From Propionibacteriales bacterium (lineage in GTDB: Bacteria; Actinomycetota; Actinomycetes; Propionibacteriales; Nocardioidaceae): 64,000 bases of DNA. Below are positions 1 to 8,871 of this stretch, one piece after another. The DNA lies in the NCBI GenBank assembly GCA_026392455.1, contig JAPLCB010000009.1:124001-188000 (forward strand), given 5' to 3'. The notes beneath the pieces were generated by a model, which was not told where the DNA came from, did not search any database, and worked only from the letters and a program-made list of their open reading frames with translations. Numbering within the stretch: position 1 is the stretch's first letter; each line of letters starts with the position of its first letter. Position numbers and translations under genes: made by a program.

Positions 1-250
1 GGCAGGGCACGTCGGCCTGGCAGACGGCAGCGACGAAGCCGGCTACGGCGCCGGCCAGGACGTCGTCGGACGCCGGGACCCAGGCAGCGGCAGCATCGAA
101 CTGGCAGGTCAGCACCAGGGCGAAGGCGTGCAGCGCGCCCACTTCGGGGCAGTCCGGTTCCAGGTCCAGGTGCGCCTCGATCTGGGCGAGAGCCGCGGCC
201 GGGTCGTGTGACAGCGCGAGAGCCGCCATGTCCCCGAGAGCCAGCGTCAT
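1..250 (-). CDS. Hypothetical protein, N-terminal fragment cut by window edge
   Basis: An open frame starts at ATG 250 and runs off the left edge; 83 residues are visible, beginning MTLALGDMAALALSHDPAAA. The segment is alpha-helical and Ala/Leu-rich, with a pattern (HDPAAALAQIEAHLDLEPDCPE) that resembles a tetratricopeptide-like helical repeat. That is only a resemblance. An in-frame ATG at 229 is an alternative start. The gene is divergent from the TetR gene and separated from it by about 200 bases. Codon use (G/C third positions) fits a real gene. Family and function cannot be named from this fragment. Confidence 0.55.
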   Translation of the reverse strand, partial: MTLALGDMAALALSHDPAAALAQIEAHLDLEPDCPEVGALHAFALVLTCQFDAAAAWVPASDDVLAGAVAGFVAAVCQADVPC

Positions 251-416
251 GACACAAATCTAGTCGTGCGTCGCCCGGGGTGCTCCCGGATCCCGGAAGG
301 CGGGCGCGCACGTCCTCGTGATCGAGCCGATCGTCGTCCCGGAGATCGCACCTCGCCCGGAGGCAACGCGGCACGGTGGCCCGGGCCGTCGGACCGTTGA
401 CCCCAGCGTGAGAGGA

Positions 417-442
417 TGAGAGAGTTTCAGTATTATCTCTCA
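417..442. promoter_or_regulatory. Inverted repeat, likely TetR operator over -10 box
   Basis: TGAGAGA (417-423) and TCTCTCA (436-442) form a perfect 7-bp inverted repeat with a 12-base centre. TATTAT at 431-436 is a good -10 candidate inside it. The repeat ends 13 bases before the start codon of the TetR gene at 456. This placement is typical of an autoregulatory TetR operator. Binding is inferred from position and symmetry only. Confidence 0.6.
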
Positions 443-455
443 CCTGAGGAGCTCG

Positions 456-1052
456 ATGCCGTCCACGCTCGAGAAGACCGACCGCAACCCGGTGCTGGAC
501 GGTGCGCTGGAGGCCTTCCTGGACTTCGGGGTCCGCCGCACCAACATGGCCGAGATCGCCCGACGTGCGGGTATCAGCCCGGCGACGCTCTACCGCCGCT
601 ACTCCCAGAAGTCCGACGTGGTCGCCGCCGTCGGACTCCGGGAGGCCGAGCTGATCCTGGCGGCGATCGAGGCCGCCGTCGACGTTTCGACTCCCCCGCT
701 GGAGCAGCTGACCGCGGTCCACCTCACCGTGGCGACCCGGCTGCGGGCGAACAAGCTGCTGCAGCGGGTCCTGGCCACCGAACCCGAGACGGTGCTCCCC
801 AAGATCACCGTCGACGCCGAACCGATCCTGGCGATCGGCCGCGAGTACCTCGCCGCGTTCCTGACCCGGCTGCAGACCGAGGGGCACCTGCCGTCGTACG
901 ACGTGCGCCCGGTGGCGGACTGCCTGGCCCGGCTCGCCCAGTCCGAGGTCCTCACCCCGTCGACCGAGCCCCTCACCGAGGACGAGGCCCGCGCCTTCGT
1001 CCGCGACCACCTCGCCCCCTTCATCCGCCTCTCCCCCGAAGGACACCGATGA
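456..1052 (+). CDS. TetR/AcrR family transcriptional regulator
   Basis: A 198-residue protein with the usual TetR layout. An N-terminal helix-turn-helix lies at about residues 14-52 (AFLDFGVRRTNMAEIARRAG followed by SPATLYRRYSQK), and a variable helical ligand-binding domain follows. The start ATG at 456 has a GAGGAG ribosome site 5-10 bases upstream. The stop overlaps the start of the next gene in an ATGA, so regulator and oxygenase are translationally coupled. A 26-base inverted repeat upstream suggests autoregulation. The ligand is unknown; the obvious candidate target is the downstream MpaB-type oxygenase gene. Confidence 0.9.
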   Translation: MPSTLEKTDRNPVLDGALEAFLDFGVRRTNMAEIARRAGISPATLYRRYSQKSDVVAAVGLREAELILAAIEAAVDVSTPPLEQLTAVHLTVATRLRANKLLQRVLATEPETVLPKITVDAEPILAIGREYLAAFLTRLQTEGHLPSYDVRPVADCLARLAQSEVLTPSTEPLTEDEARAFVRDHLAPFIRLSPEGHR

Positions 1053-1972
1053 CCGCGACCCTCCCGGACCCGTCGACCGCTGCTGGGAGTCGCCCCGCCC
1101 CCGAGCGCCCCCGCCGTCTGGCTGAACCCGGCGGACTGATGTGGGACAGCGTCGGCCTGGTGACGTTCTCGTTCACCAGCGGTAGTGCGTTCCTGCTCCA
1201 GGTGATGGAGCCGTCGATCGCCGCTGTCGTCGACCAGAACTCGACCTTCCGCACCGACCCGATCGGTCGCGGGCTGCGCAGCCTGGCGTCGGTGATGATG
1301 TGGGTGTACGCCGACGAGGAGTCGCTGGCCGAGGTGGAGCGTCTCCGGGAGATGCACTCCACCCTCGAAGCCGTCGACGCGAACGGCGTCCGGCACACGG
1401 CCCTCTCCTCCGGGCCGTGGGCCTGGGTGCTGCTGACCGGGGTGCACGCCTTCACCGAAGGTGCCAAGTACTTCGGCAAGGGCCGCCTCGACCGGACCGA
1501 GGTCGACGAGATGTACCAGGAGATGAAGCAGCTGATGCGGGGCTTCAAGGTCGCCGAGAAGGAGATCCCGGGGACGTACGACGAGTTCGTGGCGTTCTTC
1601 GAGACCAAGATCGTCGAGCAGCTCGACGACAACGTCGTGGCCCAGGACTTCCTGACCGGGGTCCGGCACCCGGGGCCGCCGCTCGGAACCCCCCGCCTGC
1701 TCACGCCGGTCTGGCGGGCGCTGACCAACCCGCTCGGCTACGTCCAGCACCTGTCGGTCGTCGGCACCCTGCCCCAGGCTGCTCGGCAGAAGCTCGGCGT
1801 GCGGTGGACCCGGAAGCAGGAGGCGCAGCTCAAGGCCTTCGGTTGGCTGGTCGCCCGGGCCGTACCACTGCTCCCCGAGCGCCTGCGCTACTTCCCGATC
1901 GCCTACGAGGCCCGCCGCCTCGAGCGGAACCGGGCGGCGCTGCGCAGGGTGATCGACCTGCGGCCGGTGTAG
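1049..1972 (+). CDS. Oxygenase MpaB family protein (DUF2236)
   Basis: A 307-residue protein beginning MTATLPDPSTAAG. Family features visible are the LMWDSVGL segment near residue 30, the FLLQVMEPSIAAVVDQNSTF stretch, the VMMWVYADEESLAEVERLREMH block (the conserved His-containing region of DUF2236), and LLTGVHAFTEGAKYFGKG. Known members include latex-clearing protein and fungal MpaB, heme-dependent oxygenases acting on hydrophobic substrates; most bacterial members are uncharacterised. The start is fixed by the ATGA overlap with the TetR gene. It is probably under control of that regulator. Substrate unknown. Confidence 0.85.
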   Translation: MTATLPDPSTAAGSRPAPERPRRLAEPGGLMWDSVGLVTFSFTSGSAFLLQVMEPSIAAVVDQNSTFRTDPIGRGLRSLASVMMWVYADEESLAEVERLREMHSTLEAVDANGVRHTALSSGPWAWVLLTGVHAFTEGAKYFGKGRLDRTEVDEMYQEMKQLMRGFKVAEKEIPGTYDEFVAFFETKIVEQLDDNVVAQDFLTGVRHPGPPLGTPRLLTPVWRALTNPLGYVQHLSVVGTLPQAARQKLGVRWTRKQEAQLKAFGWLVARAVPLLPERLRYFPIAYEARRLERNRAALRRVIDLRPV

Positions 1973-1993
1973 CGCCGTCCCCGGGCCCGACCG

Positions 1994-3067
1994 CTAGCCC
2001 GCCAGACGGGCGTAGCCGGGCTTGATCACGTCGTTGATCAGTGCCAGCCGCTCCTCGAACGGCAGGAACGCCGACTTCATCGCGTTCACCGTCACCCACT
2101 CGAGGTCGTCGAGGACCCAGCCGAAGGCATCGACCAGGGCGCCCATCTCGGCGCTCATCGAGGTTCCGCTCATCAGCCGGTTGTCGGTGTTGACCGTGAT
2201 CCGGAACCGCAGGTCCTTGAGCAGACCGATCGGGTGCTCCGCGATCGAGGCAACCGCCCCGGTCTGGACGTTCGAGTGCGGGCAGAGCTCCAGCGGGATC
2301 CGCTTGTCCCGGACGTACGACGCGAGCCGCCCGAGGTGCGGCACACCGTCGACCACCGTGATGTCGTCGACGATCCGGACGCCGTGCCCGAGCCGGTCGG
2401 CCCCGCACCACTGGATCGCCTCCCAGATCGACGGCAGCCCGAACCCCTCACCGGCATGGATGGTGAAGTGCGCGTTCTCCCGCTGCAGGTACTCGAAGGC
2501 GTCCAGGTGCCGGGTCGGCGGGTAGCCCGCCTCGGCCCCGGCGATGTCGAACCCGACGACCCCCGCATCGCGGTGGTTGACCACGAGCTCGGCGATCTGG
2601 CGCGAGTTCGCCTGGTGCCGCATCGCGGTCAGCAGCTGTCGGACCACCATGCCGGTGGCGGCGTGGCCCTGGTCGAACCCGCGCTGGACCGCGGCGACGA
2701 CCTCGTCCAGGGACAGCCCACCGGCCAGGTGCTGCTCCGGGGCGTACCGGACCTCGGCGTACACGACGCCGTCAGCGGCCAGGTCCTCGACGCACTCGCG
2801 CGCGACCCGGGTCAGGTTCTCGGCCGTCTGCATCACCGCGACGGTGTGCTGGAAGGTCTCCAGGTACCGTTCCAGCGAACCTGAGTCGGCGGCCTGGGTG
2901 AACCACGCACCGAGCGAGTCCGGGTCAGCCGCCGGGAGCGGGTGCCCGGCCGCTGCCGCCAGCTCGAGGATGGTGGCGGGCCGGAGCCCACCATCGAGGT
3001 GATCATGGAGCAAGACCTTGGGAACGGCCCGAAGCTGTTCACCGGTAAGTTCTCCCATGCGACTCAT
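1994..3067 (-). CDS. add: Adenosine deaminase
   Basis: A 357-residue enzyme hydrolysing adenosine or deoxyadenosine to inosine and ammonia. The zinc site motif HDHLDGG lies at about residues 21-27. HAGEG (third His and catalytic Glu), an LGHGVRI segment and the [13 protein letters not shown] segment with the metal-binding Asp follow in the family order. The start is ambiguous: ATG 3067 or ATG 3058; neither has a strong ribosome site. The divergent MaoC gene starts only about 30 bases away. It belongs functionally to the nucleoside salvage block that continues with deoA, cdd and the importer. Confidence 0.95.
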   Translation of the reverse strand: MSRMGELTGEQLRAVPKVLLHDHLDGGLRPATILELAAAAGHPLPAADPDSLGAWFTQAADSGSLERYLETFQHTVAVMQTAENLTRVARECVEDLAADGVVYAEVRYAPEQHLAGGLSLDEVVAAVQRGFDQGHAATGMVVRQLLTAMRHQANSRQIAELVVNHRDAGVVGFDIAGAEAGYPPTRHLDAFEYLQRENAHFTIHAGEGFGLPSIWEAIQWCGADRLGHGVRIVDDITVVDGVPHLGRLASYVRDKRIPLELCPHSNVQTGAVASIAEHPIGLLKDLRFRITVNTDNRLMSGTSMSAEMGALVDAFGWVLDDLEWVTVNAMKSAFLPFEERLALINDVIKPGYARLAG

Positions 3068-3096
3068 CAAAGCACTACGGGGAGAAAGAACTGAAC

Positions 3097-3549
3097 ATGC
3101 GCGTCTTCAACACTCTCGACGAGGTCCAGGCCGCGGCGAACCAGGAGATCGGGACCAGCGAGTGGCTGGAGATCACCCAGCAGCAGGTCAACGACTTCGC
3201 TGATGCCACGGGCGACCACCAGTGGATCCACGTCGACGTCGAGCGCGCCAAGGACGGCCCGTTCGGGCAGACCATCGCGCACGGCTACCTGACCCTGGCC
3301 CTGCTGCCGATGTTCAGTGCCCAGGTCTTCAGCCTGGAGACGCCCGGGGCCAAGCTCAACTACGGGATCAACAAGGTCCGGTTCCCGAACCCGGTTCCGG
3401 TCGGCGCGCACGTCCGCGCCCGGGTCTCGTTCGGTGACGTCACCGACATCCCGACCGGCAAGCAGCTGATCCAGAGGTACGTGATCGAGGTCGAGGGCCA
3501 GGACAAGCCGTCCTGCGTCGCCGAGACCGTCGTGCTGCTCATGCCCTGA
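3097..3549 (+). CDS. MaoC family dehydratase ((R)-specific enoyl-CoA hydratase type)
   Basis: A 150-residue single hot-dog-fold protein. The hydratase-2 motif is present at about residues 41-57 ([17 protein letters not shown]), carrying the catalytic Asp and His pair, followed by [18 protein letters not shown]. Such enzymes hydrate trans-2-enoyl-CoA to (R)-3-hydroxyacyl-CoA in the cytoplasm. A strong ribosome site (GGGGAGAAAG) precedes ATG 3097. It is divergent from add and convergent with deoA, so it is probably a single-gene transcript. The substrate chain length cannot be deduced. Confidence 0.92.
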   Translation: MRVFNTLDEVQAAANQEIGTSEWLEITQQQVNDFADATGDHQWIHVDVERAKDGPFGQTIAHGYLTLALLPMFSAQVFSLETPGAKLNYGINKVRFPNPVPVGAHVRARVSFGDVTDIPTGKQLIQRYVIEVEGQDKPSCVAETVVLLMP

Positions 3550-3559
3550 GCCGAGGCCC

Positions 3560-4846
3560 TCAGCTGATGCGGTCGAGGACCAGCGGCGTCGCCGCGAAGG
3601 CAGCACCCCCGGGTTCGATGTCGTAGCCGCCCTCCAGCGAGGCCAGCGCCCGGTCGAAACGCTCCGGCTCGTCGGTGTGCAAGGTCAGCAGCGGCGTCCC
3701 CTCGGCCACCTCGTCCCCAGGGCGGGCGTGCCACTGGACGCCGGCTCCGGCCTGGACGTCGTCGCCGAGTGCTGCCCGCCCGGCACCGAGCCGCCAGGCC
3801 GCCAGGCCGACCGCCATCGCGTCGAGCCGGGTGAGCACGCCACTGGCCGGAGCCGTCACCACGTGGGTCTCCCGGGCGACCGGAAGACGGGCCGCCGGGT
3901 CACCGCCCTGCGCCGCGATCATCGCGTTCCAGGAGTCCATCGCCGCCCCAGAGGCCAGCACGTCGGCCGGGTCGACGTCACTGCGTCCGGCCCCGGCGAG
4001 CATCTCGCGGGCCAGCGCCAGGGTCAGCTCGACGACATCGGCGGGGCCGCCGCCGGCGAGGACCTCCACCGACTCAGCCACCTCCAGCGCGTTGCCCGCG
4101 GTCAGCCCGAGCGGCGTCGCCATGTCGGTCAGCAGCGCCACCGTGTGCACCCCGGCCTCGGTACCGAGCCCGACCATCGTCCGCGCCAGCTCACGAGCCT
4201 GGTCCAGGTCCTTCATGAACGCACCAGTTCCGACCTTCACGTCCAGCACCAGCGACCCGGTGCCCTCGGCGATCTTCTTGCTCATGATCGAGGACGCGAT
4301 CAGCGGGATCGCCTCGACCGTGCCGGTGACGTCGCGCAGGGCGTACAGCTTCTTGTCCGCCGGCGCGAGTCCGGTCCCGGCCGCGCAGATGACGGCGCCG
4401 ACGCTCTCCAGCTGGGCGAGCATCTCCGCGTTCGACAGCGACGCTCGCCAGCCCGGGATCGCCTCGAGCTTGTCCAAGGTGCCCCCGGTGTGCCCCAGCC
4501 CGCGACCGGACAGCTGCGGCACGGCGACCCCGCAGGCCGCCACCAGCGGGGCCAGCGGCAAGGTGATCTTGTCCCCGACACCGCCGGTGGAGTGCTTGTC
4601 CGAGGTCGGTCGGGACAGCGACGAGAAGTCCATCCGCTCCCCCGAGGCGATCATGGCCGCGGTCCAGCGGTTGATCTCGCGCGGCACCATCCCGTTGAGC
4701 AGGATCGCCATCGCCAGCGCCGACATCTGCTCGTCGCGGACCACGCCGTGGGTGTACGCATCGATCACCCAGTCGATCTGGGAGTCCGAGAGCTCACCGC
4801 CGTCGCGCTTGGCGGTGATGACCTCGACGGCGTCGTGCTGGTTCAT
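3560..4846 (-). CDS. deoA: Thymidine (pyrimidine-nucleoside) phosphorylase
   Basis: A 428-residue enzyme that phosphorolyses thymidine or deoxyuridine to the base and deoxyribose 1-phosphate. It carries the family segment DKHSTGGVGDK (phosphate binding) near residue 83 and the signature SGRGLGHTGGTLDKLEAIPG near residue 112. The C-terminal segment ending RIS matches the usual third domain. The start ATG 4846 follows GGAAGG. It sits last in the minus-strand nucleoside block, about 155 bases after the P450 gene; the gap is filled by a tandem repeat. It may be co-transcribed with the importer and cdd. Confidence 0.95.
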   Translation of the reverse strand: MNQHDAVEVITAKRDGGELSDSQIDWVIDAYTHGVVRDEQMSALAMAILLNGMVPREINRWTAAMIASGERMDFSSLSRPTSDKHSTGGVGDKITLPLAPLVAACGVAVPQLSGRGLGHTGGTLDKLEAIPGWRASLSNAEMLAQLESVGAVICAAGTGLAPADKKLYALRDVTGTVEAIPLIASSIMSKKIAEGTGSLVLDVKVGTGAFMKDLDQARELARTMVGLGTEAGVHTVALLTDMATPLGLTAGNALEVAESVEVLAGGGPADVVELTLALAREMLAGAGRSDVDPADVLASGAAMDSWNAMIAAQGGDPAARLPVARETHVVTAPASGVLTRLDAMAVGLAAWRLGAGRAALGDDVQAGAGVQWHARPGDEVAEGTPLLTLHTDEPERFDRALASLEGGYDIEPGGAAFAATPLVLDRIS

Positions 4847-4875
4847 GGGGGGCCTTCCGTTGTCGTGTCACCGGG

Positions 4876-5010
4876 TTTCGAGGCTCGCTGCGCTCGCACC
4901 TCAACCAGCAGGGGCTCGGTCCACGGCCGGGGGCCTCGCTGCGCTCGCACCTCAAGCAGCAGGGGCTCGGTCCACGGCCGGGGGCCTCGCTGCGCTCGCA
5001 CCTCAAGCAC
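4876..5010. repeat. 51-bp tandem repeat built from the dispersed palindromic repeat
   Basis: The core CTCGCTGCGCTCGCACCTCA recurs at 4884, 4935 and 4986, an exact 51-base period with about 2.6 copies. Each unit joins a half of the GGTTTCGAGG...CACCTCAACC element found elsewhere in this window to a spacer (GGGGCTCGGTCCACGGCCGG). The last copy contributes the TGA stop of the P450 gene (5003-5005). The array fills the whole deoA-P450 gap. Confidence 0.85.
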
Positions 5011-6160
5011 CGGCTACCGGCACGTGGTGGTAGCCGCGCAGGACGAAGGTGCCGCGCGGCTCCGGCTCACCGGCCAGCGCCAGGGCGCCGAACCGGTCGA
5101 ACAGGGCGGTCAGCGACTCGGTCAGCTCCATCCGGGCCAGCGGCGCGCCCAGGCAGAAGTGCACGCCCACCCCGAAGGCCACGTGCGGGTTGACCGACCG
5201 GTCGACCTGGAACTCGTCGGGCTCGGGGAACACGTCGGGGTCCCGGTTGGCCGACCCGAGCAGGACGGCGACCTTCTGCCCGGCCCCGATCCGGACACCG
5301 GCAAGGTCCACGTCCTCCAGCGCGGTCCGCTCGAAGAGCTGCAGCGCCGAGTCGAACCGGAGCATCTCCTCGACGGTGAGCGCCGGATCGGCCGCCGGGA
5401 CCAGCCCGCGGCGCAGCATGGCCGTCAGCCCGTTCCCGAAGACGTTGACCGAGGCCTCGTGACCGGCGTTGAGCAGCAGCACCACGGACGCGACCACCTC
5501 GTCGGTGGTCAGCTCGGTGGCGACCAGGTCGGAGATCAGGTCGTCGGCCGGCGCGGCCCGTCGGGCGGCGATCAGCTCGCGGACCAGCCCGGCGAAGTTC
5601 TCGGCAGCGGCGACGGCAGCGGCCACCACGTCGGTCGACGGAGCGGGCTCGTACATCGCGACGATCGCCTGGGACCAGTCCCGCAAGGACGGGGCGTACG
5701 ACGCCGGGACCCCGAGCAGCTCGGCGATGACCAGGACCGGCAGCGGTTCGGCGTACCCGCTGATGACGTCGAACCCGGCCGGGTCGACCGCGTCGAGCAA
5801 CGATGCGGCCAGTGCCCGGACCCGCGGGCGCAGCCGCTCGACGTGCCCGCGGGCGAAGGCGGAGGCCACCGGCCGCCGCAGCCGGGTGTGGGCCGGCGGC
5901 TCGTTCTCCATCATCTGGTTGCGGTGCAGCACGTTGAAGGGCGCCAGGTAGTCCGCCGGCTGCCGGTCCTGCCAGACCCGACCGAGCCGGCGGTCCCGCT
6001 GGACCGCACTCACCGAGGCGTGGTCGAAGGCGAGGAAGAGCCCGAGGCCAGGGTGCCAGGCGACCGGGGCCCGTCGTCGTTCCTGGGCGAAGTACGGGTA
6101 GGGGTCCGCGATCACCGCGGCCGAGCTCAGGTCAAGTGAGGTCGTCGGCGCCGAAGGCAT
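5003..6160 (-). CDS. Cytochrome P450
   Basis: A heme monooxygenase of about 385 residues. The I-helix motif reads LLLNAGHEAS (the acid-alcohol pair is Glu and Ala/Ser rather than the usual Asp/Glu-Thr). The K-helix ExxR lies in EEMLRF. The heme loop FGVGVHFCLGAPLAR carries the axial Cys. It is soluble, with no membrane anchor, as in other bacterial class I P450s; no ferredoxin or reductase gene is adjacent. The start is ambiguous: ATG 6160 (GATGAGG about 10 bases upstream) or ATG 6175. Both overlap the 3' end of cdd, implying co-translation. The position inside a nucleoside salvage operon is unusual. Substrate unknown. Confidence 0.92.
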   Translation of the reverse strand: MPSAPTTSLDLSSAAVIADPYPYFAQERRRAPVAWHPGLGLFLAFDHASVSAVQRDRRLGRVWQDRQPADYLAPFNVLHRNQMMENEPPAHTRLRRPVASAFARGHVERLRPRVRALAASLLDAVDPAGFDVISGYAEPLPVLVIAELLGVPASYAPSLRDWSQAIVAMYEPAPSTDVVAAAVAAAENFAGLVRELIAARRAAPADDLISDLVATELTTDEVVASVVLLLNAGHEASVNVFGNGLTAMLRRGLVPAADPALTVEEMLRFDSALQLFERTALEDVDLAGVRIGAGQKVAVLLGSANRDPDVFPEPDEFQVDRSVNPHVAFGVGVHFCLGAPLARMELTESLTALFDRFGALALAGEPEPRGTFVLRGYHHVPVAGA

Positions 6161-6518
6161 CCGGGAGCACCTCATCCATCCGCTTCACGCCGTGCGTGGT
6201 GAGCACCTCGAGATCCGGACCGCCGTGCTCCCAGAGGAGCTGGCGGCACCGGCCGCAGGGCATCAGCACCTCGCCCTGGCCGTTGACGCAGGCGAAGTGG
6301 GTCAGCCGGCCGCCGCCGCTGAGCACCAGCTGCGAGATCAGCCCGCACTCCGCGCACAGGCCCACGCCGTACGCCGCGTTCTCGACGTTGCAGCCGGTCA
6401 CGAACCGACCGTCCGCGACCCGGGCCGCGGCGCCGACCGGGAACTTCGAGTACGGCGCGTAGGCGTTCTTCATCGCCTTGCTGGCTGCCTCGACGAGGAC
6501 GTCCCAGTCGAAGTTCAC
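6132..6518 (-). CDS. cdd: Cytidine deaminase
   Basis: A 128-residue tetrameric-type cytidine deaminase producing uridine and ammonia from cytidine. The zinc motif is complete: CAE at residues 55-57 (Cys ligand and catalytic Glu) and PCGRC at 87-91 (two Cys ligands), with the substrate-binding NVEN at 44-47. The GTG start at 6518 overlaps the stop of the upstream permease gene in GTGA, and the 3' end overlaps the P450 frame. It is thus coupled to both the importer and the P450, consistent with processing imported nucleosides. Confidence 0.95.
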   Translation of the reverse strand: MNFDWDVLVEAASKAMKNAYAPYSKFPVGAAARVADGRFVTGCNVENAAYGVGLCAECGLISQLVLSGGGRLTHFACVNGQGEVLMPCGRCRQLLWEHGGPDLEVLTTHGVKRMDEVLPDAFGADDLT

Positions 6519-7783
6519 CCCGCCGATCCCTTCCGGTAGATCTGCCCGTCGGCCTTCGGCGGACGCAGCGACTGGCTGAAGAAGGCGAGCACGAACAGGG
6601 TGGCCACGTAGGGCGCCATCCCGGTGAACTCGGCCGGGACCGAGTCGGTCACCAGGAACCAGACCCCGAAGACGCCGCCGAAGCCCCCGGTGATCAACGC
6701 CGAGGTCCGCTTGCCCTGCAGGAACTGGTAGACCGCGTACGCCAGCAGGGCGACCGCGATCACCAGCAGCAGCGCGTGCAACGAGTCGGTCCCGCCCCGC
6801 AGCTGCAGGGTCCGGGTGTACCCGAAGAGCGCAGCACCGGCGAGCATCAGCCCGGGGCGCCAGTTGCCGAAGATCATCGCTGCCAGGCCGATGTACCCCA
6901 GGCCGTTGACCATGCCGTTCTGGTAGCCCGAGGAGGAGACGGTCGCCAGGTACGCACCACCGAAGCCGGCCAGCACACCGGAGACGACGACCCCGATCAC
7001 CTTGTAGAGGTAGACGTTGACGCCGAGCGACTCTGCGGCCGAGGGGGCTTCCCCGACCGAGCGCAGCCGCAGCCCGAAGGCGGTCCGCCACAGCACCCAG
7101 GAGGTCGCCACCACGAGGACCAGCGCCAGCAGGGTCAGCACCGACATCTCCCGGGTCACGGCGGCGACCGCGGCCGCGAGGTCGGAGACCACGAACCAGT
7201 GCTTGTCGGCGAGCTCGGCGGCCGGCTCGGCGATGACGTCGATGGTCAGCGCCGGGGGCTTGCCCAACGGCGGCGACTGGGTCGGACCACCGCCCGGGGT
7301 GTCGGAGAAGAACGACTTCGCCAGGTACGCCGCCAAGCCGGGCGCCATGATGTTGATCGCGACCCCGGAGACGATGTGGTCGACCCCGAAGACGACCGTC
7401 GCCAGCGCGTGCACCGCAGCCCCGAGAAGTCCCAGCAGCATCCCGCCGAGGACACCGGCGACGATGCCGTAGTTGTAGCCGAAGTACCCGGCGCCCAGGG
7501 CACCCAGCACGAGCATTCCCTCGAGGCCGATGTTGACGACCCCGGCCCGCTCGGACCAGATCCCGCCGAGACCCGCCAGGGCGATCGGTACCGCGGCCAC
7601 GATCGTGCCGCGCAGCGCGCCGGCCGAGTCGATGTCGTGCGCCCCGGTGATCACCCGGGCGGCGGAGACCAGCAGGAACGCGCCGATGCCGATCAGCAGG
7701 TACTGCGCCAGCCGCTTGCGGTTGTCGACCTCCTCGGTCGGGGGCGGCACGCTCGGACCGGTCACGGACGAGACGACACTCAT
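6515..7783 (-). CDS. Nucleoside ABC transporter, inner-membrane permease 2
   Basis: A 422-residue polytopic membrane protein of the branched/sugar-type permease family (BPD_transp_2; relatives are B. subtilis NupQ and BmpC-type permeases). It shows the segments ALAGLGGIWSERAGVVNIGLEG and GVNVYLYKVIGVVVSGVLAGFGGAYL typical of the family, with about ten hydrophobic segments. It overlaps the upstream permease gene by four bases and cdd by four bases. It should form a heterodimeric channel with the neighbouring permease. Substrate specificity (nucleosides) is inferred from cdd, deoA and add next to it. Confidence 0.9.
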   Translation of the reverse strand: MSVVSSVTGPSVPPPTEEVDNRKRLAQYLLIGIGAFLLVSAARVITGAHDIDSAGALRGTIVAAVPIALAGLGGIWSERAGVVNIGLEGMLVLGALGAGYFGYNYGIVAGVLGGMLLGLLGAAVHALATVVFGVDHIVSGVAINIMAPGLAAYLAKSFFSDTPGGGPTQSPPLGKPPALTIDVIAEPAAELADKHWFVVSDLAAAVAAVTREMSVLTLLALVLVVATSWVLWRTAFGLRLRSVGEAPSAAESLGVNVYLYKVIGVVVSGVLAGFGGAYLATVSSSGYQNGMVNGLGYIGLAAMIFGNWRPGLMLAGAALFGYTRTLQLRGGTDSLHALLLVIAVALLAYAVYQFLQGKRTSALITGGFGGVFGVWFLVTDSVPAEFTGMAPYVATLFVLAFFSQSLRPPKADGQIYRKGSAG

Positions 7784-8871
7784 GCGCGGACCTCCTCGAC
7801 CTGTTGCGCGACGTGGGCTCTCTCGAGGTTCGCGCGGTAGCGACGGACGATCTCGTAGGCGATCACGACGGCCAGCACGATGATGCCCTGGGTGACCGCG
7901 ACGATCTCCGGGGAGATCCCGGCCAGGATGTTCAGCAGCCCGGCCCGGTCCTGCAGGAACGAGAAGACCAGGGCCGCGAAGGCGATCCCGATCGGGTGGT
8001 TGCGCCCGAGCAGGGCGACCGCGATCCCGGCGAACCCGATGCCGGTCTGGAACGACGAACCGTAGTTGTGCGCGGACCCGAACAGCGTCGGCATCCCGAT
8101 CAGTCCGGCGATCACGCCGGAGAAGACCATCGAGACGATGATCATCCGCTTCACGTCGACGCCCGAGGCGACCGCAGCGGTCTCCGAGGCGCCGGAGGCC
8201 CGCAGGTTGAACCCGAACCGGGTCTTGTTCAGCACGACGTAGTAGACGACGCCGACCACCGGGGCCAGCAGCGCCAGCCCGAACAGCTGGGTCGGGACAC
8301 CGTCGAAGAGCTTGATGCCACCGACCCAGGACTCCTCGGGGATGGCCTTGGTGGAGCGACTGACTCCGGTGGAGACACCGACCTTCTGCACGAAGTAGCC
8401 GACCAGCAGACCGGCGATCGCGTTCAGCATGATCGTCGAGATCACCTCGCTGACGCCGCGGGTGACCCGCAGCAGACCGGCGATCCCGGCCCAGAGACCG
8501 GCCGCGACCATGGCGGCGAGCACGGCCAGGACGATGTTGGCCTTGCCCGGCAGCCAGGCCTCGCCGGCGACCACCGCGGCCACGAAGGCACCGATCCGGT
8601 ACTGCCCCTCGACACCGATGTTGAACAGGTTCATCCGGAACCCGATCGCGGCGGCGATGCCGGAGAGGTACAGCACCAGCCCGTAGTTGAGGATGTTGAC
8701 GATGTTGCGGTTCTCGGGCTTGGTGGTCAGCGTCGTCCAGAAGCCGCCGACGTCGTCACCGGTCGACACCAGCAGCAGGCTCGAGAGCGCTGCTGCGATC
8801 ACCAGCGCCAACGCCGGCGCGATCAGTCCCAGACCGGCCCTGCGAGCCAGATTCGTCGGCCGCTGAGCCAT
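7780..8871 (-). CDS. Nucleoside ABC transporter, inner-membrane permease 1
   Basis: A 363-residue polytopic permease of the same superfamily as its neighbour (NupP-like). Recognisable segments are IAAAIGFRMNLFNIGVEGQY near residue 73 and VASGVDVKRMIIVSMVFSGV. It starts at ATG 8871, sharing one base with the stop of the ATPase gene, and ends in a four-base overlap with permease 2. The tight packing implies one translationally coupled message for ATPase, both permeases, cdd and P450. Confidence 0.9.
   Translation of the reverse strand: MAQRPTNLARRAGLGLIAPALALVIAAALSSLLLVSTGDDVGGFWTTLTTKPENRNIVNILNYGLVLYLSGIAAAIGFRMNLFNIGVEGQYRIGAFVAAVVAGEAWLPGKANIVLAVLAAMVAAGLWAGIAGLLRVTRGVSEVISTIMLNAIAGLLVGYFVQKVGVSTGVSRSTKAIPEESWVGGIKLFDGVPTQLFGLALLAPVVGVVYYVVLNKTRFGFNLRASGASETAAVASGVDVKRMIIVSMVFSGVIAGLIGMPTLFGSAHNYGSSFQTGIGFAGIAVALLGRNHPIGIAFAALVFSFLQDRAGLLNILAGISPEIVAVTQGIIVLAVVIAYEIVRRYRANLERAHVAQQVEEVRA

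Noticed and set aside
3677-6139. Long plus-strand frame opposite deoA and the P450 gene
   Set aside because: Antisense to both recognised enzymes and runs through the 51-bp repeat array; no coding signal.
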